Part shown: positions 1-11,412 of the stretch, piece by piece
Numbering within the stretch: position 1 is the first letter of the stretch
Layout of the letters: each line of letters starts with the position of its first letter
NCBI RefSeq assembly: GCF_014851395.1
Contig: NW_024044681.1
Span: 3,081,014-3,145,013, forward strand
Direction: 5' to 3'
Source of the DNA: Micropterus salmoides
Taxonomy: Eukaryota; Chordata; Actinopteri; Centrarchiformes; Centrarchidae
DNA length: 64,000 nt
Made by a program: the position numbers and the translations under genes
Notes under the pieces: generated by a model
What the model was told of the DNA's origin: nothing
Seen by the model: only the letters and a program-made list of their open reading frames with translations
Databases searched by the model: none

Positions 1-860
1 AGGAGGAGGAGGAGGCCAAGTTCAGCTTCAGCCCAAACAGGCAAAACATTTATACAATCTGATGTGACGGCTCGTTAAAATTCACATTCAGAGCTGAAAT
101 CCAAAACCTTCACGTGGTGCAAAATACATCAACCGTGTCTTGAGCGTAGCATGATGCCCGAAGCACGCAGCGAACACATCCTATAGGTGAAGGTGCTGTA
201 GCTTTGATCAGCTGACTTTTCTGTTTCTTTTATACTTGTATGTAAACATTTAAAAAAAAAATTCTTTTCCATTTTGGTTCATCCAGCCTGAGATCTGGGA
301 GGTACAACATAGGACGCCGTGCCTCTGTTCAGATGAAGAAATGTTTCTGTGTCGACAATATTCAGCCATCAGTAAAACACTGAGTAAAACCCTGATGTGT
401 GTGGTCCATTAGACCGCAAGGACACTTGGAGCAAATGTTTGTCATGATTCCAGGCATGTTTTTCCACAAACGGAGAGTTATATTTGATGACAGATACATT
501 AATAAAAAACTACTTATACCTGCTAAATTGAGGGAGTTAAACTCAAATGACAACACTATCTGCATGAATATACACATGGCACGTAAAACGCAAAGCCACT
601 GGTGCAAGGCCAGGTCAAAGCACAGACCGACTGAGCACTGTTTTTTATTGCTGATGGAACTGCGTGCTAATTAAAAATGTCTAAATAAACCGTACAGTTA
701 TCTCATAGCTGCAGCTTTAACAGAATGCAGACTGACAGAATCACTTTTTCTCACTAAGACAAGAGAGGACGTTTGGGTGAAACAAGAATGATTTAGGTTT
801 AGGTTAAGGTACGAAACAAGGGAACGCGTTATGACAAATATCAGTCCTCATAAGTATAGA
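1..860. other. Intergenic, no gene seen
   Basis: Begins with a (GGA)n tract at 1-15. The longest frames are under 100 codons, without conserved motifs. A purine tract and poly-A at 250-259 are the only other features noticed. Confidence 0.5.
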
Positions 861-865
861 AGAAC

Positions 866-1060
866 ACGTGTGTGTGTGTGTGTGTGTGCAGTGAATGAGC
901 ACTGAACTGGAAAATAACTGCGACTGGAGGAACTGTGGGCCAATCATCAGCCTCCACTGGTCACGAATCACACCTCCAGCTTTAACATGCAGCCCGGGTA
1001 GCACACCCCCCCCCCCCCCCCTCAACCCTCACCCCCCCCCCACAACACACACACACACAC
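866..1060. repeat. (GT)n, poly-C and (CA)n simple repeats
   Basis: (GT)n at 866-888, C-runs at 1005-1021 and 1032-1041, and a short (CA)n at 1043-1060. Open frames across them are low-complexity artefacts. Confidence 0.9.
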
Positions 1061-1183
1061 TGAGGTGGGTAGGATGGAGGAGGGTGTGTGTTTGTGTGTG
1101 TTCAAAAACCCCCAGGAACCCAGATCACCAGATACAAAAAGAAAATCTCTGCTAGTTCACAGCAGCCTACAGAGGATATTAAC

Positions 1184-1239
<56 letters not shown>

Positions 1240-1294
1240 GTAACGCACAGCCAAAGCTACAATAACTCAACAGAGACTGTGGGGGGGGGGGGGG
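1184..1294. repeat. (CA)n microsatellite followed by a G-run
   Basis: About 25 CA units run from 1184 to 1234. A run of 14 G follows at 1281-1294. Confidence 0.95.
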
Positions 1295-1489
1295 ATTACA
1301 GCCTGGGAGAAATAATAACAACGGCCTCGGCCTGCTCTCAACACACACATGCACCATCAGACCCACGAGGGAGGTGTAGGCGGGTGAGGCACGAGGGGGG
1401 AGGTAAAGGGGGAAGACCAGAGCCTTCATCAGTGCTGTCTGTGTGTGCTGCAGGAGTGCCGTTGAGCAGAGGGATGTTGGTCTGATGGG

Positions 1490-1581
1490 GGAGGAGGAGG
1501 AGGAGGAGGAGGAGGAGGAGGAGGAGAGGTGGATTGTGTCGAGGGATTTTAATTGACAGCTGTCCAAATCCCCAGACAGAT

Positions 1582-1642
<61 letters not shown>
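1490..1642. repeat. (GGA)n and (CT)n microsatellites
   Basis: Twelve or so GGA units at 1490-1526, then a nearly pure (CT)n tract at 1584-1642. Polypurine/polypyrimidine mirror tracts of this kind can adopt triplex structures. Confidence 0.95.
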
Positions 1643-1644
<2 letters not shown>

Positions 1645-1845
1645 GTGTGAGTTTAGGTCGAACGCCCTCTCTCTCTTGCTCTCTCAGATGAGAGTATTAA
1701 GAGTGAAAAGCATTAGGAGAAGCAAGGTATTAAGAGTCTTCTGCTTTCTCTCTCTCCCACTCACACACATAGATAATATGTCTATATGACATGCACATAT
1801 ATCAAATGTATGAGCATTTATTTATATACACACCGAAATATTCAG

Positions 1846-1847
<2 letters not shown>

Positions 1848-1902
<55 letters not shown>
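1848..1902. repeat. (AT)n microsatellite
   Basis: About 27 uninterrupted AT units, directly before the 39-bp minisatellite. Confidence 0.95.
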
Positions 1903-1904
<2 letters not shown>

Positions 1905-1947
1905 TGGCGCTACATTAAGTCATTAGTAGCCACATTTCCATCCAAAT

Positions 1948-2266
1948 GTGGCGACTTAAACCTGCGTCCTCTCCAGCAGCCAGCAGGGGGCGACTTAAAC
2001 CTGCGTCCTCTCCAGCAGCCAGCAGGGGGCGACTTAAACCTGCGTCCTCTCCAGCGGCCAGCAGGGGGCGCCTTAAACCTGCGTCCTCTCCAGCAGCCAG
2101 CAGGGGGCGCCTTAAACCTGCGTCCTCTCCAGCAGCCAGCAGGGGGCGACTTAAACCTGCGTCCTCTCCTGCAGCCAGCAGGGGGCGACTTAAACCTGCG
2201 TCCTCTCCAGCAGCCAGCAGGGGGCGACTTAAACCTGCGTCCTCTCCTGCAGCCAGCAGGGGGCGA
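1948..2266 (+). repeat. 39-bp minisatellite, eight head-to-tail copies
   Basis: The unit starts CGACTTAAACCTGCGTCC and ends CCAGCAGCCAGCAGGGGG. Copies begin near 1950, 1989, 2028, 2067, 2106, 2145, 2184 and 2223, followed by a partial. Variants are CGCC for CGAC at two junctions and TGCAGCC for AGCAGCC in two copies. Because 39 is divisible by three and the unit lacks stops, several frames on both strands stay open, but the sequence is not credibly coding. Each junction CCAGCAGGGGGCG(C/A) resembles the CTCF core motif. Confidence 0.95.
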
Positions 2267-3012
2267 CTCCAGCGGCTGCAGAAAGAAGTGTGATTGTATA
2301 GAAGTCTGTGAGAAAATGTTTCTACTTGTCAGCTGATTTATTCCCTCAGTAAACACTTTCCTGATGAGTTTATGGTCTCAGTCTCTAGTTTCAAGTCTTC
2401 TTCAACACAGCATGATGTTCATTTAGTAAATTATGGTCCCGTTTAGAGGAACAGAGACCAGGAAGCAGGGGAGGCTTTAGGGCGGGGCTACAAGCTGACT
2501 CGTATCCGCTATCCGTGACTCATGTTTGTGTCACCTGATGAAGGTGAGTCCTGACTCACTCTCAGACTTTCAAAATAAAAGAGTTGTAAACGCTGTGAAA
2601 CACTGAAATTTTGTTAAGTTTAGGCACCAAAACTACTTGTTTAGGTTTAGTAAAAGATCATAGTTTTGGGTTAAAATAAGTTACTTACCTAAAAACAATC
2701 AATATTGACTTTTTATTTCACACAGGAAATGAACACCGGTCCCATCAACCCCAACCCCAAAACTAAAAGCTAGAAGAAGCTAAAATGCTTGGTTTGGGAA
2801 TTAGAAATACAAGCGACCTCTTTAACATTTCACAGTTAGTGGATCTATTAATTTAAAAAAGATGTAAATATTACCAGAGCTTTGCAGCATGTTGTTCCTG
2901 AAAATGTTAATATATGAATTTCTGCAAATACACTAGAGCAGTTTGAAAATATGAACATGACACTGCAGCGTCTGTTTAGACTGAACCAGATGCCTTCAGA
3001 GCCCACAGAGAG
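2267..3012. other. Intergenic, no gene seen
   Basis: No conserved frame. The motifs TTTAGGTTTAGT and TTAGGCACCAAAACTA near 2610-2650 look like small fragments of the dispersed MITE family described at 9390, in reverse orientation. Confidence 0.4.
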
Positions 3013-3013
<1 letters not shown>

Positions 3014-3049
<36 letters not shown>

Positions 3050-3208
3050 AAAAGCACACACACTCAGATATATGTAAACACACACCCCAGGAGAGAAACA
3101 AGAAAAGGAAGGACAGATTTTTTGCGCATGAGGGAACATCGTCCTGCACATTGAATTCCCAACCAGAACGAACACACATATATATATACACACACACACA
3201 CACACACG
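3014..3208. repeat. (CA)n and (TA)n(CA)n microsatellites
   Basis: (CA)n at 3014-3048 and a compound (TA)n(CA)n at 3174-3208. Confidence 0.9.
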
Positions 3209-4125
3209 CAGGTTTGCCCTACTATGCTTCTTACTGTGCCGGCAGCCTTCAGTCTGCATTCAGAGGTCATTATATAATTTCGGAGCCCTTTCTCACATCC
3301 GACAGCATCTGTGAAACCTCGGGGGGCCTCGACCATTCACTTTAATCTCTCCTCAAACTCACTGTCCATCAAGCATCGATTTAAAATGCTTTTTGTTTCC
3401 GGAGCAGGACAGCTGCAGGCGCTATGTTCACTTCTAATAATGTCAACGTGCAAACACATTTGTTCAGGATTTTGTATTTGAGCTCCTCATGTTTACGTCA
3501 CAGGAGTCAGAGCGTGTAAAAGTAGTTTTCCATCACAGATTTAAGCAGATTTTTGAGATGTAGTGTGAAGCCAACAGTGTCTCCAGAGGGAGCCGTGTGA
3601 AGTCCGGTTGGTGTGGAGTAAGAAAGAAGTGAGCTCACCAGACCTCTGTGACCTCTGCTCATCTCTGCTGCAGGCTCCAGGCTGCAGGCTACATTAGCTG
3701 CTACTAGCATAACAAACCACAATCTCACACCCAACTCTCTGCGGTCCAGTTGCATTATGGGTAATGTAGGCACCAGGTTTTGCCAGGAATGTGTGGAATA
3801 CACATTTTCTGTTCTGCTGCATCGTTTTTGAAACTCTGACAGTGTTACAGCAGTGAGACGGTGAATCTGTGGAGCAGGGGAACATTTGGCTGCTTGTTAA
3901 TTCACCAAATTACTGTTATTTCTTCTGTATCCAGACTCATTCAAAACTCTCTCCCCTTTGTTTTAATGTAACTAGTTACTAATAATAAAGTAATAAAAGA
4001 AATCCCTAAATGTACAGAGGAAGCATTAGGACAATCCATTACAGATAAGCGTTAGAATATACAGAGTTCAGGTGTACACACCTATAATGAAATTAGAAAG
4101 CTATATGCAGTATGTTACTTTAGAC
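3209..4125. other. Intergenic, no gene seen
   Basis: Only short frames without motifs. Nothing recognisable. Confidence 0.4.
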
Positions 4126-4772
4126 CAGTGGTTCCCAACATGGGGGTCAGGACCCCCCCAAGTTGTCGCAAGACCAATCTGAGGTAGTAACAAGAAATCT
4201 GCTGCACAAATTCTGTTTATTTTTCTGACTTTCCTCAAATGTAGCTTCTGTGAAATGCTTGTCTATAAAAGTTCAGTATAAATAAAGATTAGCATTAATA
4301 TTCAAACATAACAAAACTGATAATAAAAATAATCAAACGAAAATATCTGAGAAGGTAACCTCCCTCAGGCTTCAGAGGCGGCAGTGACGTCTAACAGCAG
4401 GACGAGAAGCCAGCACACCACTGCCCCCCCTCAAAAGTTATTCCCCTCTGTTTGTTATCACACTTCTTTGCCACACTGTTGTTGGCGGAGGAGGGACGGG
4501 CAGCCCTTTCACTGCTGCTGCTTGTTTCTCAGATGCTGTGCTTGCTGAAGATGTTGAGCTTGACTGAGTGACACTGTGTTACAGACTGCTCCTGGTTCTG
4601 ATTGGTTGGTTGTTCTGGGAGTAGTGGATTCATGCACATGGCTTCAGGAGCCAGAGATGATCTGTCTCAGGTACTATGATACATAGTCTCAAACTATATG
4701 ACAAATGGTCATCTTGGAAAGAATTCCCTGCAGCTTTAAAGGGTCACAAGCCAGAACATGTGGAACCACCTG
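4126..4772 (+). mobile_element. hAT-like non-autonomous element (CAGTGGTTCCCAA type)
   Basis: The left end CAGTGGTTCCCAACATGGGG and the right end (reverse complement CAGGTGGTTCCACATGTTC) are degenerate inverted repeats. The start and the GGGGGTCAGGACCCC palindrome are typical of a widespread vertebrate hAT-derived family. The flanking octamers CTTTAGAC and ATCTGGAC agree at five of eight positions, as expected for an aged 8-bp duplication. No transposase frame remains. Confidence 0.65.
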
Positions 4773-6343
4773 ATCTGGACCCGAGAGCATAAATGAAAAC
4801 CCGTTAGTGCAGTTTTCAGATCAAAGTGAAAGCACAGTGAATTATATATTCATATACAGTTTAATTTATGCAAAACAATCAAGTCTTTTTCATAAATAAA
4901 CACTGCTCAGCCACGCTATGCTGTCTGCAGTGCCTCTCGTGGTCCATTTGTTTGTTGTTTACCGGCGCTGAAGGGAGGAATTTGTTTGAGAAGTGCCCAG
5001 CAGGAAAAGGCTGTCCCACTTTATCTCTCATTAAACTGGTCTCACATCAGGGACGTGACTCAGAAACACACCAATTTAAGTAAAACGGTAGTAGCAGCAA
5101 ATATGTCCTGGAGGCTTTCTTGGCCTTATTCTTAAAGACAGCGCGAGTTATTTTATTTTATCGTCTCATCATCTATCAATGAACAAAATGAACCTGAGGG
5201 AATTTTCTCCCTCACATCGTGTCATAACGTCTCATTTCCTCTGAGGCAGTTATTTGTTATTTAGCGTCTCTTCCCCGTCATGTTCCAGCTTTCATTTTCC
5301 TCCCTCAGTTTTTGACATCTCCTCCTCGCTTCCCTCTCACCAGTTCGCAGGTTACCATGGCAACGCACAGTAGTATTTGCCTGTTGCCAGGGCTCGTCTC
5401 CATGCGAGCGCAGCATCCCTCCCACGGAGATGTGATGGATTGTGAATTGGATAGGGAGGATGTGTATTATCCCATAATGTTGCTGTTTGTTTTATTAAAT
5501 CCTGGACTGTGGTGCTGCTGTGGAGCCACCAGGTGGAGCTGGAGGCCTTCTGGATGACATCAGGGTTTTGGCAGAAGAAAGGTGGTGTGTTTGAGAGTGT
5601 GAGTGATGTGCAATGAAAGTGTGTCTCGTTCTCTCTCTCTCATAAACGCCAATCATGTCCATCACACAGTCTGCTGTCATGGAGGAGGATTATTATTAAA
5701 GGACGGAGATGGTTTCCCTCTGCTGCAGCTTGGGACTAACAGATGTGTTGGTTTGCTCATATTTTGGACCAAATATGCCTTTTTTTGTTTTTAAAGGAGC
5801 AATTCAACATTTTGGGGAAATCCCACTATTTGTCATTTTCTCTAGATCAATAAGATGCAAATCAGTTTAAAAGGGTTTTGCTCAGCTGTGGTTGAAACAA
5901 ACATGCATTTACTCAAGTTTCGTAATTAACCACAATTTTGAAGTGCTTACTTTACTTGAATATTTCCTTTTACTTTACACCTCTATTCGACATCTAGGGA
6001 CGGGTGTTGCTAATTAGCAACTGCTGTATTGGTCCCCACGAAAATGAACAAATAAATATGTTTATTTGACAGCTATAGCTACATACTTAAATATTAATAT
6101 TGCACATTAGATTCAACATTATTGTCATTGCACAGAGTACAAGTACTGAGTACTGAGTCTAATCCAAAGTGCAGAGTATGTACACAGGGGTATTGGACTG
6201 GAGGGGGAAAGGGGACTGACCCTCATGTGAGGAGGGCCCACAAAGATACTAGACCGAATATCTGTGGATGTGGAGAGTGGCCCAAAGAGAATGCTTATGT
6301 ACAGGGCCCAGATTTTTGTATAACACCCCTGTACGTACATATA
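4773..6343. other. Intergenic with a short dispersed-repeat fragment
   Basis: No gene seen. The fragment at 5794-5880 (AAAGGAGCAATTCAACATTT) recurs at 26957 and in part at 17217, so it is a dispersed repeat. An X-box lies at 5351. Sequence near 6110-6160 (ATTGTCATTGCACAGAGTAC) resembles a common fish repeat. Confidence 0.4.
5351..5364. promoter_or_regulatory. RFX-type X-box, GTTACCATGGCAAC
   Basis: A second full palindromic X-box, in a stretch with no recognisable gene (4.8-6.3 kb). Both half sites match the RFX consensus. It could mark a promoter or enhancer of a gene outside the window. Confidence 0.45.
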
Positions 6344-6630
6344 CAGGTGCATCTAAAAAAATATGAATATCATGGAGAGGTTTGTGAGAAGCAGAACCAG
6401 ACTGAGAGAGCTGATTAGAGCTCTTCTCAGGTCGACATTTCTGTATTATAAAATAACTAATACATAGTACATATACTGGAGTTTAGATTTCCATCAGCTG
6501 AAAGCTGTAAACACCAAGATTAAAATATTTTACTTTATGTGTAACGAATCTAGAAAAGTTTCACTTTTCAGTTAAATTATAGAAGAAAATTTACTTTTTC
6601 ACAATATTCAAATTTTTTCAGATGCACCTG
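6344..6630. mobile_element. MITE with CAGGTGCATCT inverted ends
   Basis: The left end CAGGTGCATCTAAAAAAATA and the right end (reverse complement CAGGTGCATCTGAAAAAATT) are inverted repeats of about 25 bp, 287 bp apart. No coding content. The end sequence resembles a vertebrate mariner/Tc-type MITE family, assigned from memory. A left TA is present at 6342-6343; the right target site is not preserved. Confidence 0.65.
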
Positions 6631-7399
6631 TGCAGTACTGCAGGGAAAGTGAGGGATGTGCAGGTGGGCCCCCGCCCAGGTGATGTAGATGAACGGGATC
6701 GGGGGTTACTGCCAGTCAGGAAAGACAGGAGAGTTAGCATGTAGGTAAATGACTGGAAGAGGAAAATGGGAGGGAGTTATGATTTAAATGTGAAGGTAGT
6801 CATAGAGCCTCCAGGTGGAGGCTCAGCTTATGAAATGCAGCTTTCAGATGAGCAATGTGAGTATTGATTTGTGTTTTCGCAGGCTGTTTCTCTTGGTTCC
6901 TTTATTTCCTTTTAGCACAGTCGCTACACGCCGTGGAATATTTTCAAGATGTTAGCGGTACCATTTATGTTTTACAACTCTTGTACTTTATTATAAACTT
7001 TGGTAGTTTTCCACAAATGGAAATTGAGTCTTTGGCCAACTCACATATGTACATATGAATAGATAGAGGAGAGAGTCAGTGTTCCAGGATTATAAGCAGT
7101 AGCAGGGAAGTTCTGCTTCACTGAAAACTATATAACAAAACTATAAAAAATCTCCTAAACAGGGGACTCACTGTGCATTCATGTGGTGTCGGAATAATCG
7201 AGTCTATAAAAAGATGAAGTTTGATTACAGTTACATTAGAACAGGGGAGATGTGGACAGTCAAGCTATAAATGTGTTTTATATCTGAAAATAAACTAAAG
7301 AGACGGATCATGACGAGTCCAAAGCGACGTCTTTAAATGTCGACCAGCAGAGCAAAACTCAAAAATATTTACTTTATTGTGATAAAGACAACGTGACTT
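6631..7399. other. Intergenic, no gene seen
   Basis: No conserved frame or RNA gene recognised. Confidence 0.4.
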
Positions 7400-7745
7400 A
7401 GGAGTAGTTAATGCTTTTCTGTGTGTTTGGGGTTTTCTCTCTCTTTCTCTGCTGATGTTTGCTTATCGCTGTATGTGGGCGTGGCTATCTTCCTGGCACC
7501 TGGCCGTCCTCCGCACCTGCTGGAAATCATCTCGTCACCACTCTGCTGATATACTCCTGGTTTCCAGTCAGATCGTCCTCTTACTGCGGCAACAGACTAT
7601 TGGCCTGCTTAATGTTATTAAGGCTCGTGAGCTTTTGCCTTTTTGGATTATCGACTAATCGATTGTGTTTTTTCTCGGTGCCATTTGTCATTAAACTGTT
7701 CTTGTTACATCTTATCTTCAAGCTTGTGTCCACTCTCGGGTCCAA
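7400..7745 (+). repeat. Possible LTR-like dispersed repeat, copy 1
   Basis: Shares a pattern with 62985-63390: a CT-rich start, a CTGGCACCTGG(C/G) block followed by CACCTGCT(G/A)GAAATC-like sequence, and a terminal TTTGTCATTAAAC with downstream T-rich sequence. The layout resembles a fish LTR or LINE end region. Copies are diverged and no class is certain. Confidence 0.35.
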
Positions 7746-8955
7746 CCACCACTAAAACAAAATCCTCACATTAGAGAAACTGTAACCAGAGAATGGCGAG
7801 CATCTTTGTTTGAAAATGAATTTTAATTGTTAATTTTCTGTCGATTTGACAGGTCCAGTGATTCACTGTTTAATCTCTAAAGAACTTCTGAGAACCCGTC
7901 AGTTTCCTTTATGTCTCCACATAACCAATGTCAGAAAAGCTGTTTCCAATTGTGACGTGAGGTCTGCTGACCGACAGGATATCTAGTTCCTTCTCAGAAG
8001 TGAAGCTGCATCACCACACTCGGTGACCTTCCTCAGCCAAAGACTCTCTGCGTCCTCCGGTCCGTCCTCACTGACTGACATTAAGCTGACACCGGTCTGT
8101 TCAGCTCCTCCGTCCTCTGAAGACGGTCCTAACTGTCCTTTTGTCCTGCAGACTATTGTTTTGACGCATTATTCACAGCTCCTATTTTTAGAGTTCTGTC
8201 TCCAGCCTTAAAAGGCAGTCGAACCCTTACAGTATGTGCACTTGCACAAGCAGAAAGCCAGTATCCGCTGTCAGAGTGTATTAAAGACACATCGTCCCGT
8301 CCTGTGGAAGGCCTCGCTGCAGGGCTCTGAGCCTGTGTGTGACGACAGCAATGAAAACAAACCAGAGACAGAAAAAAAACAACAAAGGGTAAGGGGCAGG
8401 GTTATGTAAATGATGCACAGGCAGGCTGCCCAGAGGACGAGGCGCACGCTCACGCATCTGAGTTCACTTTAAATCTGGGTTTTCATAACGTGGTCTTTAC
8501 AAGAGAGCCGCAGCTCCGGGCGTCAACAGCAGCAGCGTGTTCTTGAAGTACTCGCACAGTGACTTCACCTTTTATTCCTGCCAGTTTTGACAGAAATAAC
8601 TTTTATTAACCGAATGTTGTGGTGTTGCAGCATGGTCAACATCATCCACAACGATATAAACAGCAGCATGTTTGTGTTTGAGGTCCGTCTCAGCTTCTTT
8701 TACATGGAAGTACTAGTTCACACCCCTTCATACCAACACAGTTCTGGCTATAGGTACAATATGTATGTCCTAGCTTAAAAAGAGGAAAAGTCATGTGGTC
8801 ATTACAATCAAAGGGTTCATCTGAGAAGCAGGAATGAGATCAATACATTCATGGATATCTGACTGATTTGGTTTTGATTTATTCTGTGCAAGTGGACTTA
8901 ACGTTGGCACTGTAGGGGAGTTTAGAGGATTTTCAGAATAATAAAGGACGTCCTC
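7746..8955. other. Intergenic, no gene seen
   Basis: Nothing recognised beyond short frames. Confidence 0.4.
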
Positions 8956-9040
8956 CCACCTAAATAACAAAATAGGTCTATTGGCAACTGTCCCACAATT
9001 AGGAATGCACCAAAATGTTGTATGTGGTTCTCGTACGGCG
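8956..9040. repeat. Dispersed repeat B, fragment
   Basis: CCTAAATAACAAAATAGGTC followed by TATTGGCAACTGTCCCA matches 19070-19110 and 46030-46065. The repeat resumes after the MITE copy at 9390-9896, suggesting insertion of the latter into the former. Confidence 0.5.
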
Positions 9041-9389
9041 TAACATGAAGACTTCACAGCCTCTCTTCAGGTAGGACTCTCATACTGCAACACTTGTCTT
9101 TGTAAAGAGACAAACTGACAGGATAAAGTCTCTAACCTGCCTGTCAGCTCGCTCTGGGCCGCTTCACTTACCGTAAAGGCTTGAATACGTGTGCACTCCA
9201 AATGTCGGTGCGGCTAGCTTAATCTCCTTCTCACAGACGAGTGACAGAAACACTCAAAGCGGTTCTTTTCTAAGAAGTCAGCCACAGATGGAGCTGATGT
9301 GCTGGGAGACAAAAAATTAAAATGCTTCCACATTGCCGACATGTCAGCGTAATTGTTTGGTAAAATTTATTTGGTGCGTCCCTACCCAC

Positions 9390-9896
9390 AACCATTTCTC
9401 ACTCCCAAGTTGTCACATATGGACACATGGCCAAGACCCGTTGGCGTCAGTTTGCAACGCACTGGGGAGCCGTGGAGGGTCCTTTTGTTTGAACTATAAA
9501 TGCAGGTGTTGATATTTAACAGAAGTCAGAGTAAGGAGAATGCTGGGAGGGACGAGTAAGCCAGAAACCGGACTTGCATGCAGGAGACTGGTGTTCATTG
9601 TGAAGTAGGTAATTTAAGTTGGGTAAGTTACATTAAGTCATTTAAATAAAGTTGTTATTTTAACCCAAACCGTGATCTTTTCCTAGACCTAACCAAATTG
9701 CGATGTTTCACAACCTTAACCACTAGTCTTATTTTGAAAGTCTAACTGGACGTTGCATATTTGCTGTTGCTAACTTGACCGCTGAGCATTAAACGTCGTA
9801 AAAACAACGCTAAAGGGAACCCAGGGCGTTAAAAACTGACCCGGAGGGGTCTTAGCTAAGCGTCCACATGTCACGAGTTGGGAGTGAGAATGTGTT
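9390..9896 (+). mobile_element. Dispersed MITE family A, full copy with about 70-bp inverted ends
   Basis: The left end (TTCTCACTCCCAAGTTGTCA at 9396) and the right end (reverse complement TTCTCACTCCCAACTCGTGA) are inverted repeats about 70 bp long, continuing through GACGC, AAGACCC and GCGTCAGTTT-like blocks. The interior contains TTTAACCCAAACCGTGATCT and CTAACCAAATTGCGATG blocks that recur in all copies. No frame is conserved between copies. Family class not recognised. Confidence 0.8.
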
Positions 9897-10160
9897 CCCC
9901 AAAACAACATATGACCGATGGAAAGTACATCATAAAGCATGTACCAGTCCAGCAACAGACTTACAGGACCTTAGGTACATAACGTAAGTCATCTACAAAA
10001 TGTTGTTTTAAACATGTCACATTCTTCCACCCGGCACCTAAACCTCAGTCTCCTGAGAGAAAGTCCTGAGTTTCCTTCACTCGTCCAGCCAACCCAACGC
10101 CCCCTTACGCTGACTTGCTCTTTATTTCCATGACTGGAATGGCAGCCACAAAGAGGGACA
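9897..10160. repeat. Dispersed repeat B, main part
   Basis: Shares AAAACAACATATGACC, GTACCAGTCCAGC and CCTAAACCTCAGTCTCCTGA with 46030-46330. The right portion is similar to the reverse complement of the interior of MITE family A, so the two families are related. Confidence 0.5.
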
Positions 10161-10980
10161 GACAGGTTAAATATACCAGAGAGGAAATAACCAGGCACAG
10201 GTGAGCCGAATCAGGGAGCGGCAGGTAATCACATGTTCAGGGAACACAGGGACAGAAAACACGGTATCTGAAAAGAGAACAAAGAGGGGAAAGAAATAAT
10301 AAGACAGGACATAAAAAAACTTAACGTATCAGAGAACAGATGTAACATTTATACCATGTCACCTGGCTTCTTCTGCCACTAGAGGTCATGGCCTAACAAA
10401 AAAACCCTGTGTGTGTGTGTGTGTGATACATAATAATTGACCTATCGTGCTGTTTCTCTGGTGAGGACGGGCTGGTTGTACGGTGCTCTTAGTGGGGATG
10501 ATGATGATGTTTGTTTTTGTCCTGGTGGACAATCACAATAATGATAGCATTCCTTTAATAATATATTAACTTTCCTGGGTGTCTCCTTGTTTAAATTGTG
10601 AGAATTTGGAAGTTCTGGGCATTCTGGGATAATCAGGCCCTAATCCGCTCCCGTATGTATACACTGTTGATCTCAGGTGCACACAAAGTGTGCAGGTAAA
10701 TCCATTTTTATTAGGACATTCATAGACTTTGCCTTTGAGAGTTTGCCTCTGGTAGTTTTCTGAAGCTAACAGTATTGTTGGCTCTCTACAGGAGAGATTT
10801 CAGATTTCATTGGGGACTAATTTTGGCCCAGGGGCCGCCATTTGTAACACACTGTAACCTGGAGTGCTTGTTTTTACTGAATGATGACATCGGAGCATCT
10901 GTTTGTGCCTGTTGACTGAACTGTGAACTCTTGCCCGGCCTGGTAAGTGGCTGCTTTCCTGCCTGCTTTAACTGTGGAGT
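10161..10980. other. Intergenic; short (GT)n at 10407-10426
   Basis: No gene seen. (GT)n and a few short direct repeats only. Confidence 0.4.

Positions 10981-11022
<42 letters not shown>
10981..11022. repeat. (CA)n microsatellite
   Basis: About 20 CA units. Confidence 0.95.
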
Positions 11023-11026
<4 letters not shown>

Positions 11027-11412
11027 CAGGTGACAAAATCAGCTGTCGGGTTTTGCACCTTGTAACTCAAGAGTTTGAGCGTGTGTTGACTGCAGCTCTG
11101 TATCATCCATCATTTAAAGGCCTGCTTTAGAGAGCTTTGTTTGGTATCAATCATTTAGTCTCCTTGTCCACATGCCAGCGGCCAGCGGGCGGCTGATAGA
11201 CGTTGATCCTGCTGGGAGGTGAAACCAGACGAGAAGGCGAGTTGAGACGGCCAGTGGCTGCTGGACAGAATGTGGAGACTGTGGTGGTGGAAAAATTTCT
11301 TTACACTAAGAATGTGCCCGGCACATTTCCTTGATGTCGTCCAGCCACTCTCTGTTCGGTCTTCCTCTCCTCAATGATCCATTCATTGTGCCAAACACGA
11401 TTTGTTTTCGAT

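Noticed and set aside
1157..1567. 136-codon minus-strand frame rich in Ser, Pro and Cys-Val
   Set aside because: Built from translated (GGA)n, G-run and (CA)n microsatellites.
1948..2266. CRISPR-like array
   Set aside because: The repeats are contiguous 39-bp units with no unique spacers, in a vertebrate genome.
1791..2336. 181-codon plus-strand frame and 148-codon minus-strand frame with 13-residue repeats
   Set aside because: Both come from the 39-bp minisatellite, whose unit length is a multiple of three and lacks stops in several frames; the (AT)n tract adds the rest. Not credible proteins.
5536..5550. CTCF site at CCACCAGGTGGAGC
   Set aside because: Mismatch at a key position (A for C in GGC) and no supporting array.
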